Shown here piece after piece: positions 7,522 through 15,960 of a stretch of DNA of 64,000 nucleotides. A program made the translations under genes and the position numbers. The notes beneath the pieces were generated by a model that had not been told where the DNA came from, did no database searches, and saw only the letters and a program-made list of their open reading frames with translations. The stretch comes from Trichlorobacter thiogenes (lineage in GTDB: Bacteria > Desulfobacterota > Desulfuromonadia > Geobacterales > Pseudopelobacteraceae), in contig NZ_FUWR01000001.1 in assembly GCF_900167465.1 (NCBI RefSeq), positions 1 through 64,000 of the forward strand, given 5' to 3'. Every line of letters begins with the position of its first letter. The first letter of the stretch is position 1.

Positions 7522-8826
7522 ATGCGTGTGCAGCTTGTACCGGCCGGAACCGGTGAACTGACCTATGAAATCAGAAACATTGTCAATGTTGCCGAGAAAC
7601 TTCAGAAGTGCGGCGTCACCATCAATTGGGAAAACATCGGTGACCCGATTGTCAAAGGGGAGCAGATCCCTGGCTGGATGAAAGAGATTGTCTCGTCAGC
7701 GGTGATGGACAACGAGACCTGGGGCTATTGCCACACCCGTGGCGTTCTGAAGACCCGTGAGTTTATCTGTGAAACCACCAACCAGCGTGGTGGCGCACAG
7801 ATTACCCCTGAAGACATCATCTTCTTCAACGGCCTGGGTGATGCCATAGCCAAAATTTACGGCTGCCTGACCCCTGATGCCCGCGTCCTGATGCCGTCTC
7901 CTTCCTACACTACCCATACCCTGGGTGAAGTCGGACACGCCAATGCCCCATCGGTACATTTCCGTCTTGACCCGGAAAACGGCTGGCGCCCGGATCTTGC
8001 AGAGCTGCGCAGTCAGGTCCAGAACAACCCATCGGTCTGCGCCATCATGATCATCAACCCGGACAACCCCACCGGCATGGTCTACAGCAAAGAGACCCTG
8101 CAGCAGATCGTTGCCATAGCCAAAGAGTTCGGTCTGTTTATCATCTCTGACGAAGTCTATAATAACGTCGTCTATAACGGAGAAAAAACGGTTCCGATCA
8201 GTGACGTGATTGGCGATGTGCCGGCCATTTCGCTGAAGGGGATCTCCAAGGAGTTCCCCTGGCCCGGCTCACGCTGCGGCTGGATTGAGGTCTACAATGG
8301 TCAGTCAGATGAGCAGTTCCGCAAGTATATCAATTTGATCCTGACCAGCAAGATGAACGAGGTCTGCTCAACCACCCTGCCGCAGACCGTTATCCCGGCC
8401 ATCATGCAGCATCCCCAGTATCAGGTCTACCTAAAGGAACGGATCAGCCTCTACGAAAAATCCAGCAACATCACCTACAACTTCCTTAAGGACGTGCCTG
8501 GGCTGCTGGTCAACCGTACCAACGGTGCCTTTTACATGGCTGTAGCCTTCAAGGAAGGGGTTTTGAACAGCAGCCAAAGCCTTCCTATTGCAAATGACGA
8601 AGTACGCAATCTGGTTGAATCGCTGGTTAACCAGCCTGGCGTGTCTCCAGACAAACGTTTTGTCTATTACACCCTGGCAGCCACCGGCATCTGCACGGTA
8701 CCACTTTCATCCTTTGCCACCAGCCTCCAGGGCTTTCGGGTTACCCTGCTGGAACGTGATCCTGCCGAGACTGAACGGATCTACAAGACACTGGCCAGCA
8801 AAATCAAAGAATATCTGGCATCCTGA
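7522..8826 (+). CDS. PLP-dependent aminotransferase, class I/II
   Basis: 434 residues, somewhat longer than most class I/II enzymes. Conserved points: NGLGDAIAKIYG (cofactor phosphate region near 110), INPDNPTG near 178-185, SDEVYNNVVY near 215, and SLKGISKEFPWPGSRCGW near 238-255, where the Lys of SKEF is the likely Schiff-base residue and GSRCGW supplies the phosphate-binding Arg. Such enzymes transfer amino groups between amino acids and 2-oxoacids; the sequence resembles AlaT-like enzymes, but substrate specificity cannot be read from it. GGAGGAGC lies upstream of the ATG. It is a single-gene unit bounded by terminators on both sides. Confidence 0.9.
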   Translation: MRVQLVPAGTGELTYEIRNIVNVAEKLQKCGVTINWENIGDPIVKGEQIPGWMKEIVSSAVMDNETWGYCHTRGVLKTREFICETTNQRGGAQITPEDIIFFNGLGDAIAKIYGCLTPDARVLMPSPSYTTHTLGEVGHANAPSVHFRLDPENGWRPDLAELRSQVQNNPSVCAIMIINPDNPTGMVYSKETLQQIVAIAKEFGLFIISDEVYNNVVYNGEKTVPISDVIGDVPAISLKGISKEFPWPGSRCGWIEVYNGQSDEQFRKYINLILTSKMNEVCSTTLPQTVIPAIMQHPQYQVYLKERISLYEKSSNITYNFLKDVPGLLVNRTNGAFYMAVAFKEGVLNSSQSLPIANDEVRNLVESLVNQPGVSPDKRFVYYTLAATGICTVPLSSFATSLQGFRVTLLERDPAETERIYKTLASKIKEYLAS

Positions 8827-8835
8827 AACAGTAAA

Positions 8836-8855
8836 GGGAGGCGTAAAGGCCTCCC
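8836..8855 (+). terminator. Hairpin downstream of the aminotransferase gene
   Basis: Stem GGGAGGC / GCCTCCC with a short loop, ten bases after the stop codon at 8826. It is followed by TAATATTTCTT, an imperfect U-tract, so termination may be partial and completed by the next hairpin. Confidence 0.55.
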
Positions 8856-8870
8856 TAATATTTCTTGGAC

Positions 8871-8901
8871 AAAGTCCTCGCCTCTGGCGGGGACTTTTTT
8901 A
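8871..8901 (+). terminator. Intrinsic terminator, second of tandem pair
   Basis: Stem AAAGTCC-CGCC / GGCG-GGACTTT followed immediately by a T run (8895-8900). Classic rho-independent form for rightward transcription leaving the aminotransferase gene. Confidence 0.8.
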
Positions 8902-8908
8902 TTGTCAC

Positions 8909-8942
8909 ACAAACAGAAAAGCCCACGATTGCTCGTGGGCTT
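8909..8942 (-). terminator. Intrinsic terminator of the tRNA transcript
   Basis: On the minus strand a ten-base perfect stem AAGCCCACGA / TCGTGGGCTT with a four-base loop (8919-8942), then TTTTCTGTTT. It lies 36 bases past the tRNA-Glu 3' end and would end the purA-tRNA or tRNA-only transcript. Confidence 0.8.
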
Positions 8943-8977
8943 CTGTGCTCAAACCGGACAATGTCCGGGATTTTAAT

Positions 8978-9055
8978 TGGCGTCCCCAGCCGGATTTGAA
9001 CCGGCGTCGCCGCCGTGAAAGGGCGGTGTCCTGGGCCGGGCTAGACGATGGGGAC
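8978..9055 (-). tRNA. tRNA-Glu (anticodon TTC)
   Basis: The reverse complement reads GTCCCCATCGTCTAG at the 5' end, an anticodon stem-loop CCGCC-CTTTCAC-GGCGG (anticodon TTC), a T arm GCCGG-TTCAAAT-CCGGC and an acceptor GGGGAC with encoded CCA. All four arms pair. It is the standard bacterial glutamate tRNA that also feeds heme synthesis. Seven bases separate it from the tRNA-Lys gene, so both are processed from one precursor. Confidence 0.97.
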
Positions 9056-9061
9056 GCATGA

Positions 9062-9137
9062 TGGTGAGCCGCGCCGGGGTCGAACCGGCGACCACCTGAT
9101 TAAAAGTCAGGTGCTCTACCAACTGAGCTAGCGGCTC
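9062..9137 (-). tRNA. tRNA-Lys (anticodon TTT)
   Basis: The reverse complement reads GAGCCGCTAGCTCAG at the 5' end, an anticodon loop CTTTTAA (anticodon TTT), a T arm GCCGG-TTCGACC-CCGGC, an acceptor GCGGCTC and encoded CCA. Fully paired cloverleaf. It starts 46 bases after the purA stop on the same strand, with no terminator evident between, so it may be read from the purA transcript as well as its own promoter. Confidence 0.97.
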
Positions 9138-9183
9138 AAGGAATCTCTATTTACAACAGATCGATCGGCGATGTCAATGCTTT

Positions 9184-10476
9184 TTATTCACCAAACGGAT
9201 TTTTTAACATCATGGTCTGATCACGACGTGGACCAACCGAGACCATCACGATCGGACAACCAGCCAGCTCTTCCAAGCGCTTGACATATTTCTTTGCATT
9301 ATCAGGCAGTTGATCAAATGACCGCACACCGGTAATATCAGTATTCCAGCCTGGCAGCTCTTCGTAGACCGGCACACAATTTTCAAAGGTCTCAAGCTTC
9401 GCAGGGAGGGTTTCAAGCGCCTGCCCCTCAAAGGTATAGCCGGTACAGACTTTAATGGTCTCAAAATCGCTCAGCACGTCCAGCTTGGTCAATGCAATAC
9501 CGGTCAGACCATTGATGCGCACGGCATACCGAATCACCATGGCGTCAAACCAGCCGCACCGACGGGGACGACCGGTGGTGGCACCAAACTCGCCGCCCAC
9601 CTGACGCAGTTTCTCGCCGGTTTCCTCCAGCAGCTCTGTAGGAAACGGCCCGCTACCGACACGGGTCACATAGGCCTTGGAGATACCGACAACCTCGTGG
9701 ATCTCACGGGGGGAAACACCGGTACCGGTTGCAGCTCCACCAGCGCAGGTTGAAGACGAGGTAACAAAGGGATAGGTACCATGATCAACATCAAGCAGCG
9801 TACCCTGGGCACCTTCAAACAGCAGCTTCTTACCGGCAGCAACCGACTTTGACAGCACCAGTGAAGTATCAGCCATATACTTCTTCAGGATCTCAGCAAA
9901 GTCCTGATAGGTACGATAGATCTCATTATAGTTCAGCGCTTCTTCGCCAAGCCGCTCAAGAATGGCATTTTTCTCGTCAAGGTTTTCACGCAGCTTGCGA
10001 CTAAACGCCACCGGATCAATCAAATCCATCAACCGGACACCGCGACGGCCAATCTTGTCTTCGTAGCAAGGGCCGATACCACGACCGGTGGTGCCGATCT
10101 TCTTGTCACCACTCTTGGCTTCACGGGCAATATCAATCGCCTTATGGTACGGCATAATGATATGCAACGATTCAGAGAGCAGCAGAGTGCTGTCATCTTC
10201 AAGGCGACCAGCCGCCTTCAGACGGTTGACCTCCATAATAAACACTTCAGGATCAAGCACCACGCCATTACCGATCACGCAACGCTTGCCAGCATGCAGC
10301 ACACCGGAAGGGATCAGGTGCAACACCACCTTCTCATCACCAACCACCAACGTATGTCCGGCATTGTTGCCGCCCTGGTAGCGGACAATCTCGTCTGCAT
10401 ACTCGGTATAGATATCAACAACCTTGCCCTTGCCTTCATCGCCCCACTGGGCGCCTACCACTACCACGTTTGCCAT
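9184..10476 (-). CDS. purA: Adenylosuccinate synthetase
   Basis: 430 residues. It joins IMP and aspartate using GTP, the first step from IMP to AMP. Diagnostic motifs: GAQWGDEGKGK at the N-terminus (Asp and GTP-loop), GRGIGPCYEDK near 125, EGAQGTLLDVDHGTYP near 220, TTGRPRRCGWFD near 300 and GPRRDQT near the end. AGGAG is 9 bases before the ATG at 10474-10476 but only 3 before the ATG at 10482, so the shorter start is chosen. It lies 21 bases after the hisZ stop and is probably co-transcribed with it. Confidence 0.97.
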   Translation of the reverse strand: MANVVVVGAQWGDEGKGKVVDIYTEYADEIVRYQGGNNAGHTLVVGDEKVVLHLIPSGVLHAGKRCVIGNGVVLDPEVFIMEVNRLKAAGRLEDDSTLLLSESLHIIMPYHKAIDIAREAKSGDKKIGTTGRGIGPCYEDKIGRRGVRLMDLIDPVAFSRKLRENLDEKNAILERLGEEALNYNEIYRTYQDFAEILKKYMADTSLVLSKSVAAGKKLLFEGAQGTLLDVDHGTYPFVTSSSTCAGGAATGTGVSPREIHEVVGISKAYVTRVGSGPFPTELLEETGEKLRQVGGEFGATTGRPRRCGWFDAMVIRYAVRINGLTGIALTKLDVLSDFETIKVCTGYTFEGQALETLPAKLETFENCVPVYEELPGWNTDITGVRSFDQLPDNAKKYVKRLEELAGCPIVMVSVGPRRDQTMMLKNPFGE

Positions 10477-10497
10477 TGTCATGTACTCCTGATTGTT

Positions 10498-11787
10498 TCA
10501 GCTTCGTGGCAAAAACTGCTGCCAAAGCTGTTCACGCGTTATATTTTGCTCTGTGCGGCCTACTGACTGTATCAGCCTGTACTGTCCCTGCTCTTGCACA
10601 CTGCCACCAATTACCAGCACAGCCCGTATGCCGGATTGAGCAGCGTAGCTGAGTGATGAATCAAGATCCCGTTTGATGATATCTCGAGCCACAGCATAGC
10701 CGCGCTGCCGGAGTTCACGGGACAGCTCAAGCGCCTCGCGCCGATCATCAGCTGCGTTAAAGATCAGCAGATCACGCTGTTCGTGCTGCACCTCGCCCTG
10801 AAGCTCAAGCGCCTGCATCAAGCTGAAGAGGCTACAGGTAAAACCGGTCGCAGGGGCATCAAAACCGTAACGGCCGATCAGGTCATCATAGCGCCCACCA
10901 CTGAACAGAGCATCACCAATCCCCGGCACAAAACCTTCAAAGGTCAGACCGGTATGGTAATCAAGGCCTCGGGTTTCTCCCAGGTCGATGGTCAAGCAGT
11001 CACTCACACCGTGGAGAGCCAAAATTTCAACTACCTCAACAATATTCTGCAAGGCCTGCCTTGAACGCTCATTCCGAACAATTCGCGCAGCCTCTTTAAG
11101 CACCTCACAGCCACCAAACAATCTCGGCAACGCCATCAGCTCTGAACGAGACGACTCAGACACGGGATAACGACCAAGCAACATCTCCACCGAAGAAACA
11201 TCCTTTAACGCAACCGCCTGCTGAATAGCCCGCAACGGCTCGCCAACAAGGCCTGAAGCCTCAAAGACCCCCTGGCAAAAGGCAACCTGCCCCAGATCCA
11301 CCTTAAAATCGCGCAATTTGGCAGTTGTCATCACCTCAACCGCCATGGCCACCATCTCGGCATCTGCCTCAGGCGAATCAAGACCGATAAGCTCAACACC
11401 GGCCTGCATGATCTCACGACTACGACCACTCTGCAGCTCTGCGTGACGCAGCACCCGTCCGGCATAACTGATCCGGTGCGGTAGCGGTTGATCTTTCAGA
11501 CGAGTGGCAACAATCCGCGCAATCTGCGGGGTGCTGTCTGGTGGTATGGCCAGCAATCGACCGGTCTGCCAGTCGTCAAAGCGGAAGGTTCGGGCCCGTA
11601 ACCCCTCACCCATACCAATTGCCAGCACATCCTCAAACTCAAGTGCGGGCGGCAAAACCTGCTGGAACCCCCAGGCAGCGGCAACCCTCAGAACCTGCTG
11701 TTCAAGCTCCGACAAGCGGGCAGCACGGCCCGGCAGGTAATCAGCCACGCCACGGGGCAGGCTGGTATCTATTTGTTTAGCGATCAA
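10498..11787 (-). CDS. hisZ: ATP phosphoribosyltransferase regulatory subunit HisZ
   Basis: 429 residues with a histidyl-tRNA-synthetase-like class II fold (LPRGVADYLP at the start, LEFEDVLAIG, RTFRFDDWQTGRLLAIPPDSTPQIARI split over motif 2, and ETRGLDYHTGLTFEGF near 265). HisZ lacks aminoacylation activity and forms an octamer with the short form of HisG for the first step of histidine synthesis. HisG is not in this window. The first codon appears to be TTG with AAGG eight bases upstream. The hisZ-purA pairing links histidine and purine pathways that share ATP and AICAR. Some ambiguity exists with a HisS-like protein, but the C-terminus and the purA neighbour favour HisZ. Confidence 0.9.
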   Translation of the reverse strand: MIAKQIDTSLPRGVADYLPGRAARLSELEQQVLRVAAAWGFQQVLPPALEFEDVLAIGMGEGLRARTFRFDDWQTGRLLAIPPDSTPQIARIVATRLKDQPLPHRISYAGRVLRHAELQSGRSREIMQAGVELIGLDSPEADAEMVAMAVEVMTTAKLRDFKVDLGQVAFCQGVFEASGLVGEPLRAIQQAVALKDVSSVEMLLGRYPVSESSRSELMALPRLFGGCEVLKEAARIVRNERSRQALQNIVEVVEILALHGVSDCLTIDLGETRGLDYHTGLTFEGFVPGIGDALFSGGRYDDLIGRYGFDAPATGFTCSLFSLMQALELQGEVQHEQRDLLIFNAADDRREALELSRELRQRGYAVARDIIKRDLDSSLSYAAQSGIRAVLVIGGSVQEQGQYRLIQSVGRTEQNITREQLWQQFLPRS

Positions 11788-11865
11788 TTGACTCTACCTT
11801 CTTTTCTGTAAGCACAGACGCACAAAAGCCGGAGGAGTATGCCATATCCCCCGACAGGTGTCAAA

Positions 11866-11896
11866 ACAAAGGCGGCATGGTTTCCCAGGCCGCCTG
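11866..11896 (-). terminator. Hairpin downstream of the VCBS-like gene
   Basis: On the minus strand AGGCGGC / GCCGCCT with a loop of about 12 bases, followed by TTGTTTTG. It sits 25 bases after the stop of the gene at 11921 and is a probable rho-independent terminator with a modest U-tract. Confidence 0.6.
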
Positions 11897-11920
11897 TATG
11901 TATATCAATTTACAAAACGA

Positions 11921-13456
11921 CTATTCAACCTTCTTAATCTGCAGTGCTGTCGCGCCCTTGCTACGCATTAGTACATCTTCACGCTGGGTCAACTGAAGCA
12001 AAAGCAGCTCACTCTTGCCCTCATCAAACCAAAAATCAGGCATGTAATTCTGTGTATCTTTGGTACGCCAGACCTCTTCCAGAGCAGCGCCATTCCAGTA
12101 CAGACTGTAAACTGCCCCGCGCTTGTACATACGGGCATTGCCCAGCACCCAAAAACCATCATTCTTTCCAACCAATACTTCTTGTTTTGAGGTAACCTGG
12201 ATACGCTGATTCATAAAGAACCACCGATATTTATCCCCATATGTTCTGACACGGTCCAGATCTTCTACCTGATAATAAAGCTCAGAACCACCAAAGGCAT
12301 CATTGCTCCGCCAGAGTTCTTTATGTTCCTTGTCGTAGACGATCAGGTAGTTATTCTCATGGTATACGACTGTCAGTAGTTCTCCGCTGGGATGTTTAAA
12401 CTGGTTAAAACTATAAACATTACCGTAACGAGGCATTGAGATTTTATTCTTCTTAATGATCTTCTTACCCTGCCACACCACTTCAAACACATCACCGTAG
12501 AACTGATCGTCTCCACGTCCCTGTTCCTGCGCATACAGCTTTAGAGGGCCGCCAGCGAGCGCAATAGCCCTAAAAAAATAGGGAAGACCTTCAGCAATCT
12601 TCACTAACTTATTATTTTTTAGCGCCCAGGCCTCTGACGACAGCTCCCCACCATTCATAATGGTTACATATAGTTCCGGCGCTCCATTTGCGTCCGCATC
12701 AATATAATCGAGCCCGACAATTCTCTTGCTGCCATCCAAGCTGAATCCTGTGAATGGGCGACCTTCTCCCTCGTAGAGTGCAGCCACAGATTGGTTCTGG
12801 GCCATAAACAATAATCGCTTACCGTCTGCTTTCATTTCTCCCATTGCCAGCAGATTATACATACCGTCCAGCCGCTTGATCTCACCCTTGTTAGGCGCCC
12901 CACGATAAAAAGCCTGCGGCCTAACGATGTCGCCTTGTGGAGCTCGCTGTAGATCCCCTTGATCGCCAGGCATAGCAGCACGAACAATATCGCCGCCATG
13001 CTGACGTACCGGCACTGTTGTCAACGGCACAGCTACGACCTGAGCTATACGAGGAATACCGTTTGCTGACAGCTTAGCCTCAAGATCAGTTATCAGCTTC
13101 TGAGCCAAGCTTGCTGCTGCCGCAAACAGAGCATCCTGACCACCGTCACCACTAACAAAGGTCCTCGTCACCGTCTGACCACCTGTGGTCTTGACAACCG
13201 CATCAATATTATACTGCTTGCCGATGCTTATGTAAGTACCATTTACCACCACCTCAGCCTCGGCAGCAGTTGCCACTGAAAGCAATTTGTCACTGGAAAG
13301 CCGCGATGCCAACAAAGACTGTACAGCAACTTTTGTTTCATCTTTGGCAGCAGCACCTACGGCGTTCATCTCACCCACATAGACCCGTAATGGCGCAGCA
13401 GCAAAGCAGGGCACAGCAGTTAATAAAACAACAAGTAGCACCAGTAGTTTTTTCAT
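11921..13456 (-). CDS. Secreted VCBS/FG-GAP-like repeat protein
   Basis: 511 residues with a signal peptide (KKLLVLLVVLLTAVPCFA, cleavage near residue 20). Residues about 22-130 resemble a periplasmic domain made to assemble a variable number of paralogues (SLLASRLSSDKLLSV, VVVNGTYISIGKQYNIDAVVK). Residues about 190-510 contain repeated beta-blade units with DADANGAPELYVT-like calcium-loop residues, typical of VCBS/FG-GAP propellers. GGAGG precedes the ATG. Function unknown; the location is probably the periplasm or cell surface. It is flanked by terminators and so probably forms its own transcript. Confidence 0.65.
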   Translation of the reverse strand: MKKLLVLLVVLLTAVPCFAAAPLRVYVGEMNAVGAAAKDETKVAVQSLLASRLSSDKLLSVATAAEAEVVVNGTYISIGKQYNIDAVVKTTGGQTVTRTFVSGDGGQDALFAAAASLAQKLITDLEAKLSANGIPRIAQVVAVPLTTVPVRQHGGDIVRAAMPGDQGDLQRAPQGDIVRPQAFYRGAPNKGEIKRLDGMYNLLAMGEMKADGKRLLFMAQNQSVAALYEGEGRPFTGFSLDGSKRIVGLDYIDADANGAPELYVTIMNGGELSSEAWALKNNKLVKIAEGLPYFFRAIALAGGPLKLYAQEQGRGDDQFYGDVFEVVWQGKKIIKKNKISMPRYGNVYSFNQFKHPSGELLTVVYHENNYLIVYDKEHKELWRSNDAFGGSELYYQVEDLDRVRTYGDKYRWFFMNQRIQVTSKQEVLVGKNDGFWVLGNARMYKRGAVYSLYWNGAALEEVWRTKDTQNYMPDFWFDEGKSELLLLQLTQREDVLMRSKGATALQIKKVE

Positions 13457-13562
13457 ACTTCCTCCAAGTCATTGCAACCTTCAAAGCGCACAGAGTATGT
13501 CATATTGGCAGAGACCTGTCAAAACAAAGCCTTTACGCAGCACCACCTACAGACTTCACATA

Positions 13563-13596
13563 AAAAAACGGCACAGTTTCCTGTGCCGTTTTCAAC
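13563..13596 (-). terminator. Intrinsic terminator of the porin-like gene
   Basis: Stem AAAACGGCACAG / CTGTGCCGTTTT with a four-base loop, followed on the minus strand by TTTTTTTA. It lies 19 bases beyond the porin-like stop. Confidence 0.85.
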
Positions 13597-13614
13597 CATC
13601 TAATCCAAGTTAGA

Positions 13615-15111
13615 CTAGAATGTGTATGAAGCCTGCAGACGCATGGTGTATGGGTTCTGCGGTGTGGTGGCAGAAACACACGTTGCTGCAGTTGATGCAG
13701 CATCATTACATGCAGAATTCTTGTAGTAACCACCAAGCACCATATAAGCTGCCTGAGCCTTCAGGGTCAGGTTCTTGTACAACTTGTAGCCAACTTCCAT
13801 GTTCATTTCTGTACCCATGAAGTCGCTATTGTTATTTCTAGAACCAGCACCTGCAATTGCCTGTGCCAAATCAATGTGCTGCTCAGCCTGAGATGCTGGC
13901 GCCCATGCAAAGCCTACGTTTGCGTTAGTAAAGAATTTTTCAGTAATGTCTGCATCAACACCAAACGTAGCCAGAGCAATGTTGCTAACCGGCTTACGGA
14001 TGGCGTTATCAGTACCGGTACCGCCCATGGAGGTGTTACGGGCAACAATCATCATGCCGCTCTCATTGTAGCTGTTTACGCCGGAGGTAACCCAGCCACG
14101 GTTCTGTGCATCAGGAGCAGTGTTGTTATTACCGGAAGCATACAGCAGGGCGGTCTTCAGCTTGCTTGAGCCCATCTTCATGTCTGCTGCCACGTTAGCA
14201 GCATAGCCATGATAATTAGTCTTTTTCCCAGCAGAAGCAACAGTACCTGCTGCGCTATAACCGGCCTGCATTGCAGCAAAACCGCTTAGATTCAGACCAC
14301 CCATTTTAGTTTGGCCGGAAAGACCAAGGGTGTGAATGATGATTCTGTCACGTGCCGAAACAGAAGCAGCCGTTGCGGTAGCAGCAGCAGCAGCAACATT
14401 TTTGTAGTTTGCCAAAAGGTAGTAGGACAGCGCAACCTTAGTATCTTTATTGACAGCATAGGTGTTGTCCATGATGAACAGATCTGCTGCCTGGTCACCG
14501 AGACGGGTTGTTGTCGTAGCTTTTTGCTCATTCTCATCAAAACGGCTGAAGCCCAGACCCAAGGAATAGGCACCCAGCTTAGTGGTTGTGTAGATGGCAG
14601 GAACATCTGCGTCAATCAAGAGACCTTTGATGGTATCTTTGTACGGCATCAGACCGACTTTGGTATTGAAGTTCTTGCCAACGTTGAAGTCAAGATACAG
14701 ATGCTTGGTCCAGATGTTGGTACCATCGGTATCAAGCGTACCACCGTCAGACTTGTTTGCGTATGCATTGGTAGTAACACCACCGAAGCGAGTGTTCATC
14801 TCAAACTGGGTAACCATCTTCAGGTCATCACTGGCCTTGGCAATGTACTGAATCCGTGCCCGCTGATCCATGTAGTTGTTTACTTTACGTTGTTTGTTAA
14901 AGTTACTAATAACACTCACTGGGCCATCATTAGAGAAAACGGTAGCTGGGTTAATTGCTGCTCCATCACCCTTGTCAAAGTTTGAGAAATAGGTCTTAAA
15001 GGTATACATCCCGTGGAACTCGTTCTCAAAGGCCATTGCAGGAAGGGCAGTTACGGCGGTCAGGGCACCGGCTGCGGCGATGGTTAACATCTGCTTTTGA
15101 AACTTAGTCAT
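13615..15111 (-). CDS. Outer-membrane porin-like beta-barrel protein
   Basis: 498 residues with a signal peptide (LTIAAAGALTAVTALPAMA, cleavage before FENEFHG). The mature chain has alternating hydrophobic strands, many aromatic belt residues, and a C-terminal strand ending in Phe (MRLQASYTF), the outer-membrane assembly signal. It resembles the abundant, ion-poorly-defined porins of Geobacter; its substrate is unknown. The frame could start at 15129, but AAGGAGG lies inside that extension, 8 bases before the ATG at 15109-15111, which is therefore the start. The strong RBS, consensus promoter and terminator suggest high expression. Confidence 0.82.
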   Translation of the reverse strand: MTKFQKQMLTIAAAGALTAVTALPAMAFENEFHGMYTFKTYFSNFDKGDGAAINPATVFSNDGPVSVISNFNKQRKVNNYMDQRARIQYIAKASDDLKMVTQFEMNTRFGGVTTNAYANKSDGGTLDTDGTNIWTKHLYLDFNVGKNFNTKVGLMPYKDTIKGLLIDADVPAIYTTTKLGAYSLGLGFSRFDENEQKATTTTRLGDQAADLFIMDNTYAVNKDTKVALSYYLLANYKNVAAAAATATAASVSARDRIIIHTLGLSGQTKMGGLNLSGFAAMQAGYSAAGTVASAGKKTNYHGYAANVAADMKMGSSKLKTALLYASGNNNTAPDAQNRGWVTSGVNSYNESGMMIVARNTSMGGTGTDNAIRKPVSNIALATFGVDADITEKFFTNANVGFAWAPASQAEQHIDLAQAIAGAGSRNNNSDFMGTEMNMEVGYKLYKNLTLKAQAAYMVLGGYYKNSACNDAASTAATCVSATTPQNPYTMRLQASYTF

Positions 15112-15292
15112 GAAACTTTCCTCCTTCATGTGGTGTATGTACTGCCTAATAAAATGAAATTTCTTCCGATAAACTACTTTTTTGATTGCTTGGGAGTCTC
15201 ACCACCCTTCATATAAATTTATGAGCAATTAAAGCAACTTACAATCATTATCTTAATATTCAACTACTTATATGTTCTACTAATTGCCGGGA

Positions 15293-15320
15293 ATAATACA
15301 ATAAATATAACAGCTGTCAA
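15293..15320 (-). promoter_or_regulatory. Consensus sigma70 promoter of the porin-like gene
   Basis: TTGACA (15320-15315), a 16-base spacer and TATTAT (15298-15293) on the minus strand. Transcription would start near 15286, giving an unusually long leader of about 175 bases before the ATG at 15111. Start site not verified. Confidence 0.7.
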
Positions 15321-15364
15321 GCCTAAATCTGTAATTACTCTCATCTACTTCTCTCAAGCCCTTG

Positions 15365-15769
15365 TTAATGCCCGCTTTGGCACAGCTCAGTCAGAACCCC
15401 GTTACTGCTTTTAGGATGCACAAAAGCTATCCTGGTTCCATGGGCACCGTTACGTGGTGTCTCATCAATCATCCGTGCCCCCTGTACCAACATATGGGCA
15501 ATTGCAGCCTCAATATCCTCCACCTCATAGGCAACATGATGGATGCCGGGGCCGTTCTTTTCCAGGAACTTGGCTATGGGGCTATCCGGGCTGGTAGGCT
15601 CCAGCAGCTCAATCTTGGACTCACCAACCTGCAGCATGGCAACCTTTACCTTCTGTTCGGCAACTTCTTCTTCGCCCTTGAAGGCCATGCCAAGCGCATC
15701 GCGATAAAACGGCAGAGTAGCATCCAAAGATTGCACGGCTATGCCGATATGGTTAATTTTTTGTAGCAT
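15365..15769 (-). CDS. mce: Methylmalonyl-CoA epimerase
   Basis: 134 residues of the VOC fold with two modules: INHIGIAVQSLDATLPFYRD at the start (metal-ligand His) and GIHHVAYEVEDIEAAI mid-protein (second His). Conserved PKSSNGVLTELCQ supplies the C-terminal Glu. It interconverts (R)- and (S)-methylmalonyl-CoA between the carboxylase and the mutase. The ATG at 15767-15769 has GAGAGGTG 6-8 bases upstream; an in-frame GTG further up would consume that RBS. It lies at the end of the methylmalonyl gene set, 190 bases from meaB across a repeat element, so co-transcription is uncertain. Confidence 0.93.
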   Translation of the reverse strand: MLQKINHIGIAVQSLDATLPFYRDALGMAFKGEEEVAEQKVKVAMLQVGESKIELLEPTSPDSPIAKFLEKNGPGIHHVAYEVEDIEAAIAHMLVQGARMIDETPRNGAHGTRIAFVHPKSSNGVLTELCQSGH

Positions 15770-15821
15770 TTTAGCACCTCTCACTTACTGCTCAGATCCG
15801 TATTGTAAAAATCGTATAATC

Positions 15822-15917
15822 TTTAACGCAGAGGTGCAGAGTAGCAGGGACGCAGAGTTGGTACAGAATAAAATCAATATTTGCTGCGCCTTTGCTCCTC
15901 TTGCCGCTCTGCGTTAA
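15822..15917. repeat. Inverted-repeat element with TTAACGCAGAG ends (copy 1)
   Basis: The left end TTTAACGCAGAG (15822-15833) is complementary to the right end CTCTGCGTTAA (15907-15917). Interior tracts are rich in short CGCAGAG / CTCTGCG-type motifs that could fold into a long imperfect hairpin. The same ends bound a second copy at 26041-26195. It sits between meaB and the epimerase gene. It contains no ORF and so resembles a non-coding interspersed repeat. Confidence 0.75.
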
Positions 15918-15960
15918 GGTTTAAAAGAATCTCCGTACCTACGTTGTTAACAAATCCATC

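Noticed and set aside
15111-15290. Cyclic-di-GMP riboswitch in the porin leader
   Set aside because: No conserved GEMM core or paired P1-P3 pattern could be matched by eye.
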